Assembly (NCBI RefSeq): GCF_003336675.1
Contig: NZ_QPII01000025.1
Location: 1-56,094 of the forward strand
Source of the DNA: Billgrantia montanilacus
GTDB lineage: Bacteria > Pseudomonadota > Gammaproteobacteria > Pseudomonadales > Halomonadaceae
DNA: 56,094 nt
Direction: 5' to 3'
Positions 32,811-41,458 of the stretch are shown one piece after another. The position numbers and the translations under genes are program-made. Below the pieces are notes generated by a model, which worked only from the letters and a program-made list of their open reading frames with translations, did no database searches and had not been told where the DNA came from. Position 1 is the stretch's first letter. Every line of letters starts with the position of its first letter.

Positions 32811-33670
32811 CGTGGGCCTCCCGTGGCCAGGAGGTCAGGAGCCAGGCTCGGGGCCAGGGGGATCGGTGCCACTGAAGGCTGGAGCGGGATAGCCGAAGGG
32901 TGCTCCTCTTCCTCCGCGGCCTGGGTATCCCAGTCCTCCTCCCCATAGATGGTAGTGAGGATCTCGGCGGTCAACTCGGCAGGCTTGCCATCGAAGACGA
33001 TTTCGCCGGCCCGTAGCCCGACAATGCGGTCGGCGAACTGCCGCGCCAGCGCCACATCGTGAATGTTGATGATCGCGGCCAGCTCGCGCTCGGCGCATAG
33101 CTCGCGGATCAGTCGCATGATCTGGCGCGAGGTCTTGGGGTCGAGGCTCGCGGTAGGCTCGTCGACCAGCAGCAACTGGGGGCTCTGCAGCAGGGCACGG
33201 GCGATGCCGACCCGCTGTCGCTGGCCGCCGGAGAGCGCATCGGCACGCTTGTCCAGCGCGTGTGCCAGGCCGACCCGCTCGAGCAGGCGGAACGCCTCGG
33301 CCACGGTCTCCCGGGGGTAACGACGCAGGAAGCTGCGCCAGAAGCCCACGTAACCGAGCCGCCCGGAGAGCACGTTTTCCATGACCGTCAGGCGGTCCAC
33401 CAGGGCGTACTCCTGGAAGATCATCGCCATGGCGCGACGGGCCTTGCGCAATTGCTGACCGGATAGCAAGGTCAGTTCGGTATCGCCCAGACGGATACTC
33501 CCCTCGCTGGGCTCCACCAGGCGATTGACGCAGCGAATCAGGGTGCTCTTGCCGGCACCCGAGGGGCCGATCAGGGCGAGTACCTGGCCGCGGGGCAGGG
33601 TCAGGTCGATATTGGTCAGCGCACGGTCCCCGGTGGGGTAACGCTTGCAAACACCGGATAGCGTCAGCAT
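32807..33670 (-). CDS. phnC: phosphonate ABC transporter ATP-binding protein PhnC
   Basis: ATPase of the phn importer, 287 aa. Walker A GPSGAGKST, Q-loop FQEYALVDRLTVMENVL (a PhnC hallmark), signature LSGGQRQRVGIA, Walker B LLLVDEPTASLDP and NIHDVALA as switch. A proline- and alanine-rich tail of about 40 residues after YGEEDW is not usual for PhnC and looks like a disordered extension. GGAG lies 7 nt before the ATG. Confidence 0.94.
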   Translation of the reverse strand: MLTLSGVCKRYPTGDRALTNIDLTLPRGQVLALIGPSGAGKSTLIRCVNRLVEPSEGSIRLGDTELTLLSGQQLRKARRAMAMIFQEYALVDRLTVMENVLSGRLGYVGFWRSFLRRYPRETVAEAFRLLERVGLAHALDKRADALSGGQRQRVGIARALLQSPQLLLVDEPTASLDPKTSRQIMRLIRELCAERELAAIINIHDVALARQFADRIVGLRAGEIVFDGKPAELTAEILTTIYGEEDWDTQAAEEEEHPSAIPLQPSVAPIPLAPSLAPDLLATGGPR

Positions 33671-33743
33671 GAGCCTTCTCCGTTATCGATGAACGAAGGC
33701 CGGGAAGGAGCTTCCCGGCCGGTGCAGATCATCCGTTCCTGGC

Positions 33744-34739
33744 TCAATCGCAGTCGTAGGTGACCCCGTTCGCCTCGGCGATGGTACGGATGACTTCCCA
33801 GTTCTCCCGATAGGTGATGGGGATGAACTGCGCTTCGCCGGAGTTGGCGAACTCCGCCTGCAGTGCGCTGCCTTCCCAGTCGTAGCTGAAGAAGGCGTCC
33901 TGGACCTTCTCGACCAGTTCCGGATGAAGGTTGTAGACGTGGCCGTAGGCCGTCGTGGGGAAGGTGTCGGAGGTGTAGATGACGTCGTAGTCACCCTCGT
34001 TCACCACGCCGCGGGAGATCATGCGACGGGCGACAGAGTTGGCGATGGCAGCGGCATCGTAGTCCTTGTTCACCACGCCGAGGATCGAGTTGTCGTGGCT
34101 GCCGGAGAAGGCGGCCTCGAAGTGCTCGCCACTCTCCAGGCCGTATTCGGAGCGCAGCAGTGCCGAAGGGGCGCGATATCCCGAGTTCGAGGTCTCTGAA
34201 GTGAATGCGAGGTTGCGTCCCTCCAGATCCTCGACGGTATCAATGCCGCTGTCGGGATAGGTGATGATCTCCATCTCGTAGCCGAAGGAGCCGTCCTCGG
34301 CGGCCATCATGGTGAAGGGCACGAAACCGGAGCAGTTGACCGCTACCGGCACGCCACCGGTATTGAAGCCGGCCACATGCAGGCGACCGGCGCGCATGGC
34401 CTCCAGCTGGGCTGAGTTGGACTGGACCGGGAAGAACTGCACCCGCTTGCCGGTCGTTTCTTCCATATGCTCCAGGAAGCCGGCCCACACTTCGGCGTAG
34501 ACGGACGGGTCCTCCACCGGGGTATAGGCGAAGACCAGCGTATCGGGGTCGACCCACTGGGACGCCTCGGTGGGGCTGTCCGCGACCATGTCGCCGTCCT
34601 CATCGATGAAGCGGGACGACAGATCGGCACTGGCCTGGAAGGCGGTGAGGGCAAGGGCGCCGGCAAGTGCCGTGCCGATCAGGGTGCGGGGTAGGGCGGC
34701 CAGGGGCCGGTTCTGAAGTGCAGTCGTCTTGGGTCGCAT
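33744..34739 (-). CDS. phnD: phosphonate ABC transporter substrate-binding protein PhnD
   Basis: Periplasmic receptor of 331 aa with a signal peptide ending near ASADLS. PhnD/PtxB signatures: FAYTPVEDPSVYAEVWAGFLEHMEETTGKRVQFFPVQSNSAQLEAMRAGRLHVAGFNTG, then TSETSNSGYRAPSALLR, and the NSVARRMI segment. The ATG at 34739 has AGGTGA 7 nt upstream; a GTG three codons earlier is the alternative. It starts a phnD-phnC-phnE-phnE operon with a moderate Pho box upstream. PhnD and phosphite-binding PtxB are hard to tell apart by eye. Confidence 0.93.
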   Translation of the reverse strand: MRPKTTALQNRPLAALPRTLIGTALAGALALTAFQASADLSSRFIDEDGDMVADSPTEASQWVDPDTLVFAYTPVEDPSVYAEVWAGFLEHMEETTGKRVQFFPVQSNSAQLEAMRAGRLHVAGFNTGGVPVAVNCSGFVPFTMMAAEDGSFGYEMEIITYPDSGIDTVEDLEGRNLAFTSETSNSGYRAPSALLRSEYGLESGEHFEAAFSGSHDNSILGVVNKDYDAAAIANSVARRMISRGVVNEGDYDVIYTSDTFPTTAYGHVYNLHPELVEKVQDAFFSYDWEGSALQAEFANSGEAQFIPITYRENWEVIRTIAEANGVTYDCD

Positions 34740-34793
34740 CGATCTCACCTGCTGAGCGGGAATGAATGGCAGGCGTCATCTTGGCGGCCGGTT

Positions 34794-34811
34794 GTGACGG
34801 TGTCGGGTCAG
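34794..34811 (-). promoter_or_regulatory. candidate Pho box upstream of phnD
   Basis: On the minus strand CTGACCC-GACA-CCGTCAC, against the PhoB pattern of two CTGTMAY heptamers 4 nt apart: five and six matches of seven. It lies 55-72 bp upstream of the phnD start, a normal activating position. It is moderate alone but fits the other sites in this region. Confidence 0.5.
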
Positions 34812-34849
34812 GGTTGTGTCGATGGGATGAAGATGGGATGTCGCTTCTT

Positions 34850-35392
34850 CTAGCCGGCCAGGTGAAGGCTCGCCAGGGCGAATGCCCATCCGATGGCTGC
34901 CCCGGCCACCACGTCGCTGATGTAATGCAGCCCGAGGCCGACCCGTGACAGGGCGATGAGCAGCGACAGCGGTACCAGCAGCGGCATCAGCCAGGGGGCA
35001 TGAACCGACGTCATCACGCAGAACATCACCGCATGCATGGTGTGTCCGCTGGGAAAGCTGTAGCGGTCGCGTGCCGGCTCGCCACATTGGATGATATTGA
35101 CGAAGGTGATGAAGGGGCGCTCGCGGCACAGGCGGGTCTTGACCAGTCGGTAGACAGCAATGGCGACCAGGGCGGTGATGCTGTACTGGAGCAAGCGCTG
35201 GATGCCCAGGCTCTCATGCAGCAGCGGTTGGGCGGCGATCAGTGCGACCCAGACCGGCCAGTCTCCCAGCTTGCTGGCAAGCCGCAGGGTGGCAAGCCAG
35301 GGGCGGTGCAGGCTGAGGCGCGCAATGCGGCGACAAAGCTGCCATTCAAGCAGGTCGAGACGGTCAAATAGTGCAGTGGCGCGTGGGCGCAT
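34850..35392 (-). CDS. PAP2-superfamily membrane phosphatase
   Basis: Integral membrane acid phosphatase, 180 aa, with the three PAP2 motifs: KTRLCRERP, SFPSGHTMHA (catalytic His region) and SRVGLGLHYISDVVAGAAIG. Such enzymes dephosphorylate phosphatidic acid, phosphatidylglycerol-phosphate or undecaprenyl diphosphate outside the inner membrane. The ATG at 35392 has GGGAG 8 nt upstream and lies 29 bp inside the preceding glycosyltransferase gene, so the two are co-translated. With that partner, a phosphatidate phosphatase feeding diacylglycerol to a glycosyltransferase is a reasonable guess. Confidence 0.88.
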   Translation of the reverse strand: MRPRATALFDRLDLLEWQLCRRIARLSLHRPWLATLRLASKLGDWPVWVALIAAQPLLHESLGIQRLLQYSITALVAIAVYRLVKTRLCRERPFITFVNIIQCGEPARDRYSFPSGHTMHAVMFCVMTSVHAPWLMPLLVPLSLLIALSRVGLGLHYISDVVAGAAIGWAFALASLHLAG

Positions 35393-36530
35393 AGGCGGTC
35401 TCCCGTGCCTGTTCGAGGTGTGACAGGAAGGTATCGGCAATGGCCGGCCAGTGGCTGCTCAGCGCGCGCTGGCGAGCGGCTCGGCCCAGTCGCGCATAGC
35501 GGGCGGGCTGTCGGCAGAGAGCGGCGGCGGCATCGCAGAATCGCTTGCTGTCATTAGGCGCGATTACGACGCCGTTGATGCCGTCGTCGATCAGTTCGGC
35601 AGCGGCGGCATGGTCATAGGCCAGCACGGCCAGGCCGCTGGCCATGGCCTCGGACACCACGTTGCCCCAGGTTTCCGACAGAGAGGGAAAGATGAACAGG
35701 TCGGCGCTGGCATAGTGGCGAGCCAGCTCAAGCTCTGGCAGGAATCCGGTGAAGTGGGCCTCGGGAAGCGCCTGTTCCAGGGAGCGACGGGCGGGGCCAT
35801 CACCCACGATGACCAGTCCCATATCCGGTCTGGCCAGGCGCATGGTGTGAAAGCTCTCCTGCAGCAGGTCGAGATTCTTCTCCGAGGCGAGCCGACCGAC
35901 ATGGAGAGCAACCGGTACGTGATCATCGATACCCCAGGCGCGTCTCAGCTCGGGGTCGCGGTGGATGGGAGAGAAGCGCTCGCCATCGACACCTCTTCCC
36001 ATCACGTTCAGGTTGAGAAAGCCCCGTTCTGCCAGCGCCTCGGCCTGGCGGTGCGTGGGAACCAGGGTGGTGGTGCAGCCGTTGTGAAAGCGACGCAAGG
36101 CCCCGAGCAGGATCGGTGCCAGCCACGGCACACCATAGTCATGACAGTAGTGGTCGAAGTTGGTATGCCAGCCTGCTACCACCGGAATGGACAGGCGCTG
36201 GGCGGCACGCCTGGCCGACCAGCCCAGCGGCCCTTGAGTCGCGAGGTAGACGACTTCGGGGCGCTGCTTCTGCCACAGCTGCAGCAGGCGACGTGTAGCG
36301 GGCATGCCGACACGCACGTCGCGGTAGCCGGGCAGAGGGATACCACGCACCTTGAGCTCGGCCTGCATGCCGGGCGTGCGGCTCTTTCGCCTGCCGGGTG
36401 CATGCGGCTCGGGGCGAACGAGCTGCAGGGCCACATCCCTTGCCAGGAGTTCCCGGCTCAACTGATGAAGCGTGTTGGCCACGCCGTTGATATCGGGCGA
36501 CCAGGTTTCGCTGACCAGACAGATACGCAT
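35364..36530 (-). CDS. GT4-family glycosyltransferase
   Basis: A GT-B fold glycosyltransferase of 388 aa. The ATG at 36530 (GAGGAG upstream) begins MRICLVSETWSPDINGVANTL, like GDP-mannose-dependent mannosyltransferases and the lipid glycosyltransferases SqdX and Agt. GRLASEKNLDLL and FPSLSETWGNVVSEAMASGLAV give the nucleotide-sugar site with the E-x7-E motif. The open frame extends to 36629 but would cross the promoter region. It is followed by the overlapping PAP2 gene and preceded by a Pho-box-like site. A glycolipid role is inferred from that context; capsule or osmolyte synthesis remain possible. Confidence 0.88.
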   Translation of the reverse strand: MRICLVSETWSPDINGVANTLHQLSRELLARDVALQLVRPEPHAPGRRKSRTPGMQAELKVRGIPLPGYRDVRVGMPATRRLLQLWQKQRPEVVYLATQGPLGWSARRAAQRLSIPVVAGWHTNFDHYCHDYGVPWLAPILLGALRRFHNGCTTTLVPTHRQAEALAERGFLNLNVMGRGVDGERFSPIHRDPELRRAWGIDDHVPVALHVGRLASEKNLDLLQESFHTMRLARPDMGLVIVGDGPARRSLEQALPEAHFTGFLPELELARHYASADLFIFPSLSETWGNVVSEAMASGLAVLAYDHAAAAELIDDGINGVVIAPNDSKRFCDAAAALCRQPARYARLGRAARQRALSSHWPAIADTFLSHLEQARETAYAPTRHCTI

Positions 36531-36589
36531 GGGCTCCTCATCGTTTGCCGGCCCTGTAGGGCTCCTGTCGACAAGGCTGACACCGAGCG

Positions 36590-36607
36590 ATGACGGTCCG
36601 GCGACAG
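36590..36607 (-). promoter_or_regulatory. candidate Pho box for the glycosyltransferase-PAP2 operon
   Basis: On the minus strand CTGTCGC-CGGA-CCGTCAT: two heptamers exactly 4 nt apart with six of seven matches each. It lies 60-77 bp upstream of the glycosyltransferase ATG. Confidence 0.55.
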
Positions 36608-36642
36608 CGACATGATGAAGACGTGACATCCGAGCGAAAGCG

Positions 36643-36674
36643 TACTGTCATCGCGCTGTAAGCCAATGACAGTA
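36643..36674 (+). promoter_or_regulatory. Pho box and 9-bp inverted repeat upstream of ABC importer 1
   Basis: CTGTCAT-CGCG-CTGTAAG (36645-36662) matches the PhoB consensus at 13 of 14 heptamer positions. It is embedded in a perfect inverted repeat, TACTGTCAT (36643-36651) and ATGACAGTA (36666-36674). It sits 48 bp upstream of the binding-protein ATG, close to where the -35 would be, as PhoB sites usually are. Confidence 0.7.
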
Positions 36675-36709
36675 ATGTCGATGGGGCTCACTCATCGGAG
36701 GTTTTCCTT

Positions 36710-37696
36710 ATGTCGAAGCGCCCCCTGTCAGCGGCCCTCTCCGCCGCCGTGGTTCTTGCCGGCCTGGCCCTTCCGGCTCTCGGTAACGAGAAGCTGGTGC
36801 TCTACACCAGCCAGCCCAACAGCGATGCCCAGCAAACCGTCGATGCCTTCCAGGCGACCTACCCCGAGATCGAGGTGGAGTGGGTGCGGGATGGCACCAC
36901 GCAGCTGATGACCCGGCTGCGCTCCGAACTCTCCGCCGGCGTCAGCAACCCAGATGTGCTGTTGATCGCCGACAGCATGACCCTGGAGTCGCTCAAGCAA
37001 GAAGGGCATCTGCAGCCCTACCTGAGCCCGGAACGCGAGGCCTATGCCGCCGAACTCTACGAGCCGGAAGGCTACTACTACGGCACCAAGCTGATCACCA
37101 CCGGCATCGTCTACAATACCGGGGCCGAACGGCAGCCCCAGAGCTGGCGGGAGCTCACCCAGCCCGAGTACGAAGGGCAGGTGACCATGCCGAGCCCGCT
37201 CTATTCCGGTGCCGCGCTGATTCACATGGCGACGCTTGAGGCCAACCCCGAACTCGGCGAAGAGTACTACGCGGCACTCCAGGCCAATCGTGTCGAGGCC
37301 CAGGGCGGCAACGGCGGCGTGTTCAACGCCGTGGCGTCGGGCACCAAACCCTACGGCATCGTGGTGGACTTCCTGCCGATCCGCGAAGCGGCCAAGGGCT
37401 CGCCGGTGGCGTTCGTGTTCCCCGAGGAGGGCGTGAGCGCCGTGACCGAGCCGGTAGCGATCATGCAGGGCGCCAGGAACGTCGAGGCGGCGCAAAAGTT
37501 CGTCGACTTCGTTCTCTCGCGTGAAGGCCAGGAGCTGGTCAGCGAGCAGGGCTATCTTCCGGCACATCCCGAGGTCGCCCCGCCAGCAGGCTTCCCCGCC
37601 CGTGACGATATCGCGCTGATGCCGCTGGACGTCGAAAGCGCCCTGACCAGGGAAGCCGAACTCAAGCAGCGCTTCGGCGACCTGTTCGGAAGCTGA
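36710..37696 (+). CDS. ABC transporter substrate-binding protein, Fe(III)/phosphonate/sugar-phosphate superfamily (importer 1)
   Basis: A 328-aa periplasmic receptor with a signal peptide (cleavage near ALGNEK) and the family-1 opening KLVLYTSQPNSDAQQTVDAFQATYPEIEVEWVRDGTTQLMTRLRSEL. Relatives bind ferric ions (FbpA), 2-aminoethylphosphonate (PhnS, AepX) or hexose phosphates (AfuA). The paired tyrosines YYYG could be iron ligands, but the neighbours (a Pho box, a phosphodiesterase-like hydrolase and a phosphatase) favour a phosphorylated organic ligand. GGAGG lies 8 nt before the ATG. The permease starts 2 bp after the stop. Confidence 0.85.
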   Translation: MSKRPLSAALSAAVVLAGLALPALGNEKLVLYTSQPNSDAQQTVDAFQATYPEIEVEWVRDGTTQLMTRLRSELSAGVSNPDVLLIADSMTLESLKQEGHLQPYLSPEREAYAAELYEPEGYYYGTKLITTGIVYNTGAERQPQSWRELTQPEYEGQVTMPSPLYSGAALIHMATLEANPELGEEYYAALQANRVEAQGGNGGVFNAVASGTKPYGIVVDFLPIREAAKGSPVAFVFPEEGVSAVTEPVAIMQGARNVEAAQKFVDFVLSREGQELVSEQGYLPAHPEVAPPAGFPARDDIALMPLDVESALTREAELKQRFGDLFGS

Positions 37697-37698
37697 CC

Positions 37699-39399
37699 AT
37701 GACACCGGGTCTCGCCGATAGCAGCCAGCATCGCTGGCTGCTTACCCTGCTCATGCTCGTCATCGTGGCGCTCAGCCTCGTGCCCAGCCTGCGCCTGCTG
37801 ATGGAGGCGCTGGGCGACCTGGCCCAGGGCAGCGAGTCGCCGCTGTGGCGGGTGCTGCAGGCCGAGAGTACATGGCGGGCGCTGTGGCGCAGCCTCTATA
37901 CCTCGGGACTGGGCATGCTGATTGCGCTGGTGCTGGGCAGCCTGTTTGCCTTCGTGATCACTCTCACGGACATTCGCGGCAAGGCCTGGCTGGTGTTCTG
38001 CTTCATGCTGCCGATGATGATCCCGCCCCAGGTCACCGCGTTGAGCTGGCTGCAGCTGTTCGGCCCCGCCAGCCCGCTGCTGAAAAGCATCGGCATGGCG
38101 CCGCCCCTGGGCAGCCCCCAGCCGCTCTACTCGGCCGAGGGCATCGCCCTGCTGCTGGGCATCCAGAGCGCACCGCTGGTGTTTCTGGCGCTGCGCACTT
38201 CGCTGCTTTCTCTCCCCCGCGAGCTGGTCGAGGCGGCCCGCATCAGCGGCGCCCGCCAGGCCCAGGTGTGGGGGCAGATCATCCTCCCGGTGACCCGCAG
38301 CGGCATGATCGCAGGCGCCGCCATGGCCTTCATCTCGAGCCTGGGCAACTTCGGCATACCCGCCATGCTGGGTATTCCCGCCGGCTACTACGTGTTGCCG
38401 ACCCTGATCTACCAGCGCATGGCCAGTTTCGGCACCGGCGTGCTGGCGGAGATGGCCTCGCTGTCGTTGCTGATCGGCGTGCTGGCGCTGGCCGGGGTGG
38501 CACTGCAGCAGGCGTGGATGAAGCGCAGCCGCTTTGGCCTGGTGGGGCACGGTGGCCGCGCCCACGATTTCTCGCTGGGGCGTTGGCGAGGCGGGGTGAC
38601 CGCCCTGCTGGTGGCGGTATTGCTGACGATTCTGGTCGCACCCTTGGCGGCGTTGGTGGCGAGCTCGCTGGTACCCGCCATGGGCGTGCCGCTGAGCTGG
38701 GAAACCGCCACCCTGAGCGCCTATCACGAGGTGATCGGCCGCCAGGGGGCGACCTGGCGCGCGGTGCGCAACAGCCTGTGGCTGGCGGGTTGCGCCGCCG
38801 TGGTACTGATGCTCTGCAGCCTGCCGCTGGCCTACCGGCTGCAGCGCCTGCCCCAGCGCTGGCAGAACCTGGCGCTGAGTGCCATCGAGCTGCCCTATGC
38901 GCTACCCGGCGTGGTGCTGGCGGTGGCCTGCATCCTGCTCTTCGTGCGCCCCATCCCTGTTGTGAACGTGGCGCTCTACGGCACCCTGGGGCTGATCTTC
39001 GTCGCCTACCTGGCGCGCTTCCTGGTGGTGTGCCTCAAGCCGGTGGCCGCCGGGCTCGCCCAGCTCGACCCCTCGTTGGAAGAGGCCGCGCAGCTGGCAG
39101 GCGCCGGCCCCTGGCGTCGCCTGGGTGGCATCGTACTGCCGCTGGTGGCCCCGGCGCTGTTCGCCGGTGGGCTGCTGGTATTCCTGCTGGCGGTGAACGA
39201 GCTGACCGTCTCGGCGCTGCTGTGGAGCGCGGGGAACGAGACCCTGGGCGTGCTGATCTTCAACCTCGACGAAGGCGGCGAGAGCGTGCTGGCCGCCGCG
39301 GTTTCCGTGCTGGTGGTGTTGATGGTCGCCACGTTGATGCTCTGCCTGAGCCTGCTGGCGCCGCGCCTGCCCAAGGGGGTCGTGCCATGGCAGGGTTGA
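37699..39399 (+). CDS. ABC transporter permease, two-domain FbpB/PhnV type (importer 1)
   Basis: A fused permease of 566 aa with about twelve helices, two BPD_transp_1 domains and two EAA loops: LVEAARISGARQAQVWGQIILPVTRSG in the first half and LEEAAQLAGAGPWRRLGGIVLPLVAP in the second. This fused form is normal for the Fe(III)/AEP/sugar-phosphate importers. Its last 13 bp overlap the ATPase gene. A very long frame in another phase covers most of this gene but is only a shadow. Confidence 0.93.
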   Translation: MTPGLADSSQHRWLLTLLMLVIVALSLVPSLRLLMEALGDLAQGSESPLWRVLQAESTWRALWRSLYTSGLGMLIALVLGSLFAFVITLTDIRGKAWLVFCFMLPMMIPPQVTALSWLQLFGPASPLLKSIGMAPPLGSPQPLYSAEGIALLLGIQSAPLVFLALRTSLLSLPRELVEAARISGARQAQVWGQIILPVTRSGMIAGAAMAFISSLGNFGIPAMLGIPAGYYVLPTLIYQRMASFGTGVLAEMASLSLLIGVLALAGVALQQAWMKRSRFGLVGHGGRAHDFSLGRWRGGVTALLVAVLLTILVAPLAALVASSLVPAMGVPLSWETATLSAYHEVIGRQGATWRAVRNSLWLAGCAAVVLMLCSLPLAYRLQRLPQRWQNLALSAIELPYALPGVVLAVACILLFVRPIPVVNVALYGTLGLIFVAYLARFLVVCLKPVAAGLAQLDPSLEEAAQLAGAGPWRRLGGIVLPLVAPALFAGGLLVFLLAVNELTVSALLWSAGNETLGVLIFNLDEGGESVLAAAVSVLVVLMVATLMLCLSLLAPRLPKGVVPWQG

Positions 39400-40433
39400 C
39401 GATCGATAGTGTCACCAAGCGCTTCGGTGAGCACCCTGCCGTCGAGGCGCTCTCCCTGGACATCGCCCCGGGAGAGTTCGTCGCGCTGCTCGGCCCCAGC
39501 GGCTGCGGCAAGACCACCATGCTGCGCATGCTGGCCGGCTTCGAGTCGCTCAGTGAAGGGGAGATTCGCCTGGGCGGGCGGACCCTGGCCAGCCACGAGC
39601 ATCACGTGCCGCCGGAACGGCGCAACATGGCGATGGTGTTCCAGTCCTACGCCCTGTGGCCGCACATGAGCGTGGCCGATAACGTCGGTTACCCGCTCAA
39701 GCTGCGCCGCCTGGATGGCGAGACGTACCGGCGCCGGGTGGCCCAGGCGCTGGCGCTGGTGGGTCTCGCGCCGTATGCCGAGCGCTCGCCGCAGGAACTC
39801 AGCGGCGGCCAGCGTCAGCGCGTGGCGCTGGCGCGCTGCCTGGTCACCGATCCCGACGTCGTGCTGCTGGATGAGCCGCTGGCCAACCTCGACCGCCACC
39901 TGCGTGCGGCCATGGAGCAGAGCTTTCGTGACTTTCACCGCCGCACCCAGGCCACCCTGGTCTACGTCACCCATGACCAGAGCGAGGCCATGGCGTTGGC
40001 GGACCGCATCGCGGTCATGTGCGACGGCAGGCTGGCGCAGTGGGGCACGCCGGAAACGCTCTATCGCCAGCCGCGAACCGCCTGGGTGGCCAGCTTCATC
40101 GGCCAGGGCAGCCTGTTGAACGTGGCTGCCGGGCGGCCGGGCCAACGCCTGGAGGAGGCCACGCTGATGCGTGGACTTGCCGCCGCTCCTGCCGAGCGGA
40201 TCCAGCCGGTGCTGGTGCGCCCGGAGCACGTGACGGTGCTATCCGATGCCCTTTCCCCGCAGGATTTGCGTGGACGAGTGGAGCGCGTGACCTTCCGCGG
40301 CGAACGCTATGAGCTGCACCTGCGCCTCGAAAGCGGTGAAGCGCTGCTGGCCTACCACCAGACGGCGCTGGGCGAAGGGCAGCAGGTGGCCCTGATCCTG
40401 CGCGAGGGCTGGTGCCTGGAGCCCGAGACATGA
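39387..40433 (+). CDS. ABC transporter ATP-binding protein (importer 1)
   Basis: A FbpC/PotA-type ATPase of 348 aa with a C-terminal TOBE regulatory domain (about 270-345). Walker A GPSGCGKTT, Q-loop FQSYALWPHMSV, signature LSGGQRQRVALA, Walker B VVLLDEPLANLD, switch VTHDQSEA. The ATG at 39387 overlaps the permease; the stop overlaps the ATG of the next gene (ATGA), tying the hydrolase gene tightly to the transporter. Confidence 0.94.
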   Translation: MAGLTIDSVTKRFGEHPAVEALSLDIAPGEFVALLGPSGCGKTTMLRMLAGFESLSEGEIRLGGRTLASHEHHVPPERRNMAMVFQSYALWPHMSVADNVGYPLKLRRLDGETYRRRVAQALALVGLAPYAERSPQELSGGQRQRVALARCLVTDPDVVLLDEPLANLDRHLRAAMEQSFRDFHRRTQATLVYVTHDQSEAMALADRIAVMCDGRLAQWGTPETLYRQPRTAWVASFIGQGSLLNVAAGRPGQRLEEATLMRGLAAAPAERIQPVLVRPEHVTVLSDALSPQDLRGRVERVTFRGERYELHLRLESGEALLAYHQTALGEGQQVALILREGWCLEPET

Positions 40434-41458
40434 GCCTACGCATCGAGGTGCTCAGCGGACTGGGCGACAAGGCACCCGCCGCCATCCTGGTCGAGGCCGA
40501 GGGCAGGCGCCTGCTGCTCGACGCCGGTGGCGCCCTGCACCCGGGCCAGTCGATGGCCTGGGCAGAAGGACTGGACGTCGACGCTGTGCTGATCAGCCAC
40601 GACCACATCGACCACATTGGCGGTGTATCGGCGCTGCCCGCCGAGCTGCCGCTCTATTGCACCGGCGAGGTGGCGGCGGCGCTGCCCAGTGGCCGCGAGT
40701 GGCGAGCGCTACCCGAGCGTGGCCAGTGCCGAATCGCGGGCATCCCGGTGACCACCGGCCAGGCGGGGCATTCGCTCGGTGGCGTGTGGCTGCATCTCGG
40801 CATTGGTGACGGCGTATTCTACAGCGGCGACGCCTGCCGTGAGTCGCTGCTCTTTCCTTTCGACCAGCCGCCCCCGGCTCGCGTTGCGCTGCTCGACGCC
40901 TCCTATGGCAGCTACGATACGCCCCAGGCGCAGTGTCGCGAGGCCATCGCGCAGCGGCTGAGCGAGCCTCGAGTGCTGCCGGTGCCGGTCTCGGGCCGAG
41001 CACTGGAGATGGCGCTGTGGCTCGACGAGCTTGGTGTCGTCTGGAATCTGGACGACGCCTGCCGCGCGGGGCTCGAGGCGTTGCTGAGGCTACCCCGTAC
41101 GCTTCGCCGGCAAGGGCACGACGCTGCCATCCGCCGGCTGCTCGACGCTGCCCGTAAGGATTCGCCCCTGCTATGGCTGGTGGAAGACCGCGACGACGAC
41201 CCGCAGGAGTGGCCGGCGCATCGGCTGCTGCATACGGGCTATCTCACGCCCCGGCGTCAGCGCCAGAGGGCCACCGGGGAGGTCGACTGGCAGCGCTGGA
41301 ACGTCCACCTGCGGCTTTCCCATATGCGGGCGCTGACACGGCAACTGGGAGTGGGGCAGGTGATCCCCCTCTTTACCACCGAGGTGCGCGAAGTGAGCGA
41401 GTCGCTGATGGCAGACGAGCCAGCTTTTTCGGAGGAGGGCAGCGATGCTGTTGGCTAG
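40430..41458 (+). CDS. metallo-beta-lactamase-fold hydrolase
   Basis: A 342-aa cytoplasmic hydrolase. The HxHxDH motif is SHDHIDH (His57, His59, Asp61, His62), with further metal-ligand candidates His114 (QAGHSLGG) and Asp134 (YSGDACRES). It could be a phosphodiesterase such as PhnP. The C-terminal part (LHTGYLTPRRQRQRATGEVDW, then RLSHMRALTRQLGVGQVIPLF) recalls the end of beta-CASP nucleases, where GY, R and H close the active site; that similarity is by eye only. It is translationally coupled to the importer ATPase and to the next phosphatase, so it probably acts on the imported compound. Confidence 0.8.
   Translation: MSLRIEVLSGLGDKAPAAILVEAEGRRLLLDAGGALHPGQSMAWAEGLDVDAVLISHDHIDHIGGVSALPAELPLYCTGEVAAALPSGREWRALPERGQCRIAGIPVTTGQAGHSLGGVWLHLGIGDGVFYSGDACRESLLFPFDQPPPARVALLDASYGSYDTPQAQCREAIAQRLSEPRVLPVPVSGRALEMALWLDELGVVWNLDDACRAGLEALLRLPRTLRRQGHDAAIRRLLDAARKDSPLLWLVEDRDDDPQEWPAHRLLHTGYLTPRRQRQRATGEVDWQRWNVHLRLSHMRALTRQLGVGQVIPLFTTEVREVSESLMADEPAFSEEGSDAVG

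Noticed and set aside
36710..37696. Calling importer 1 a ferric iron transporter outright
   Set aside because: The superfamily includes Fe3+, phosphonate and sugar-phosphate importers. The Pho box and coupled hydrolases point away from iron, and no Fur box was seen upstream.
37845..39386. A very long plus-strand open frame running through the importer 1 permease in another phase and joining the ATPase gene
   Set aside because: Only the part from 39387 has ABC ATPase motifs. The rest is low-complexity Ala/Gly/Arg/Pro translation over a permease with clear EAA loops and helices, a typical GC-rich shadow.
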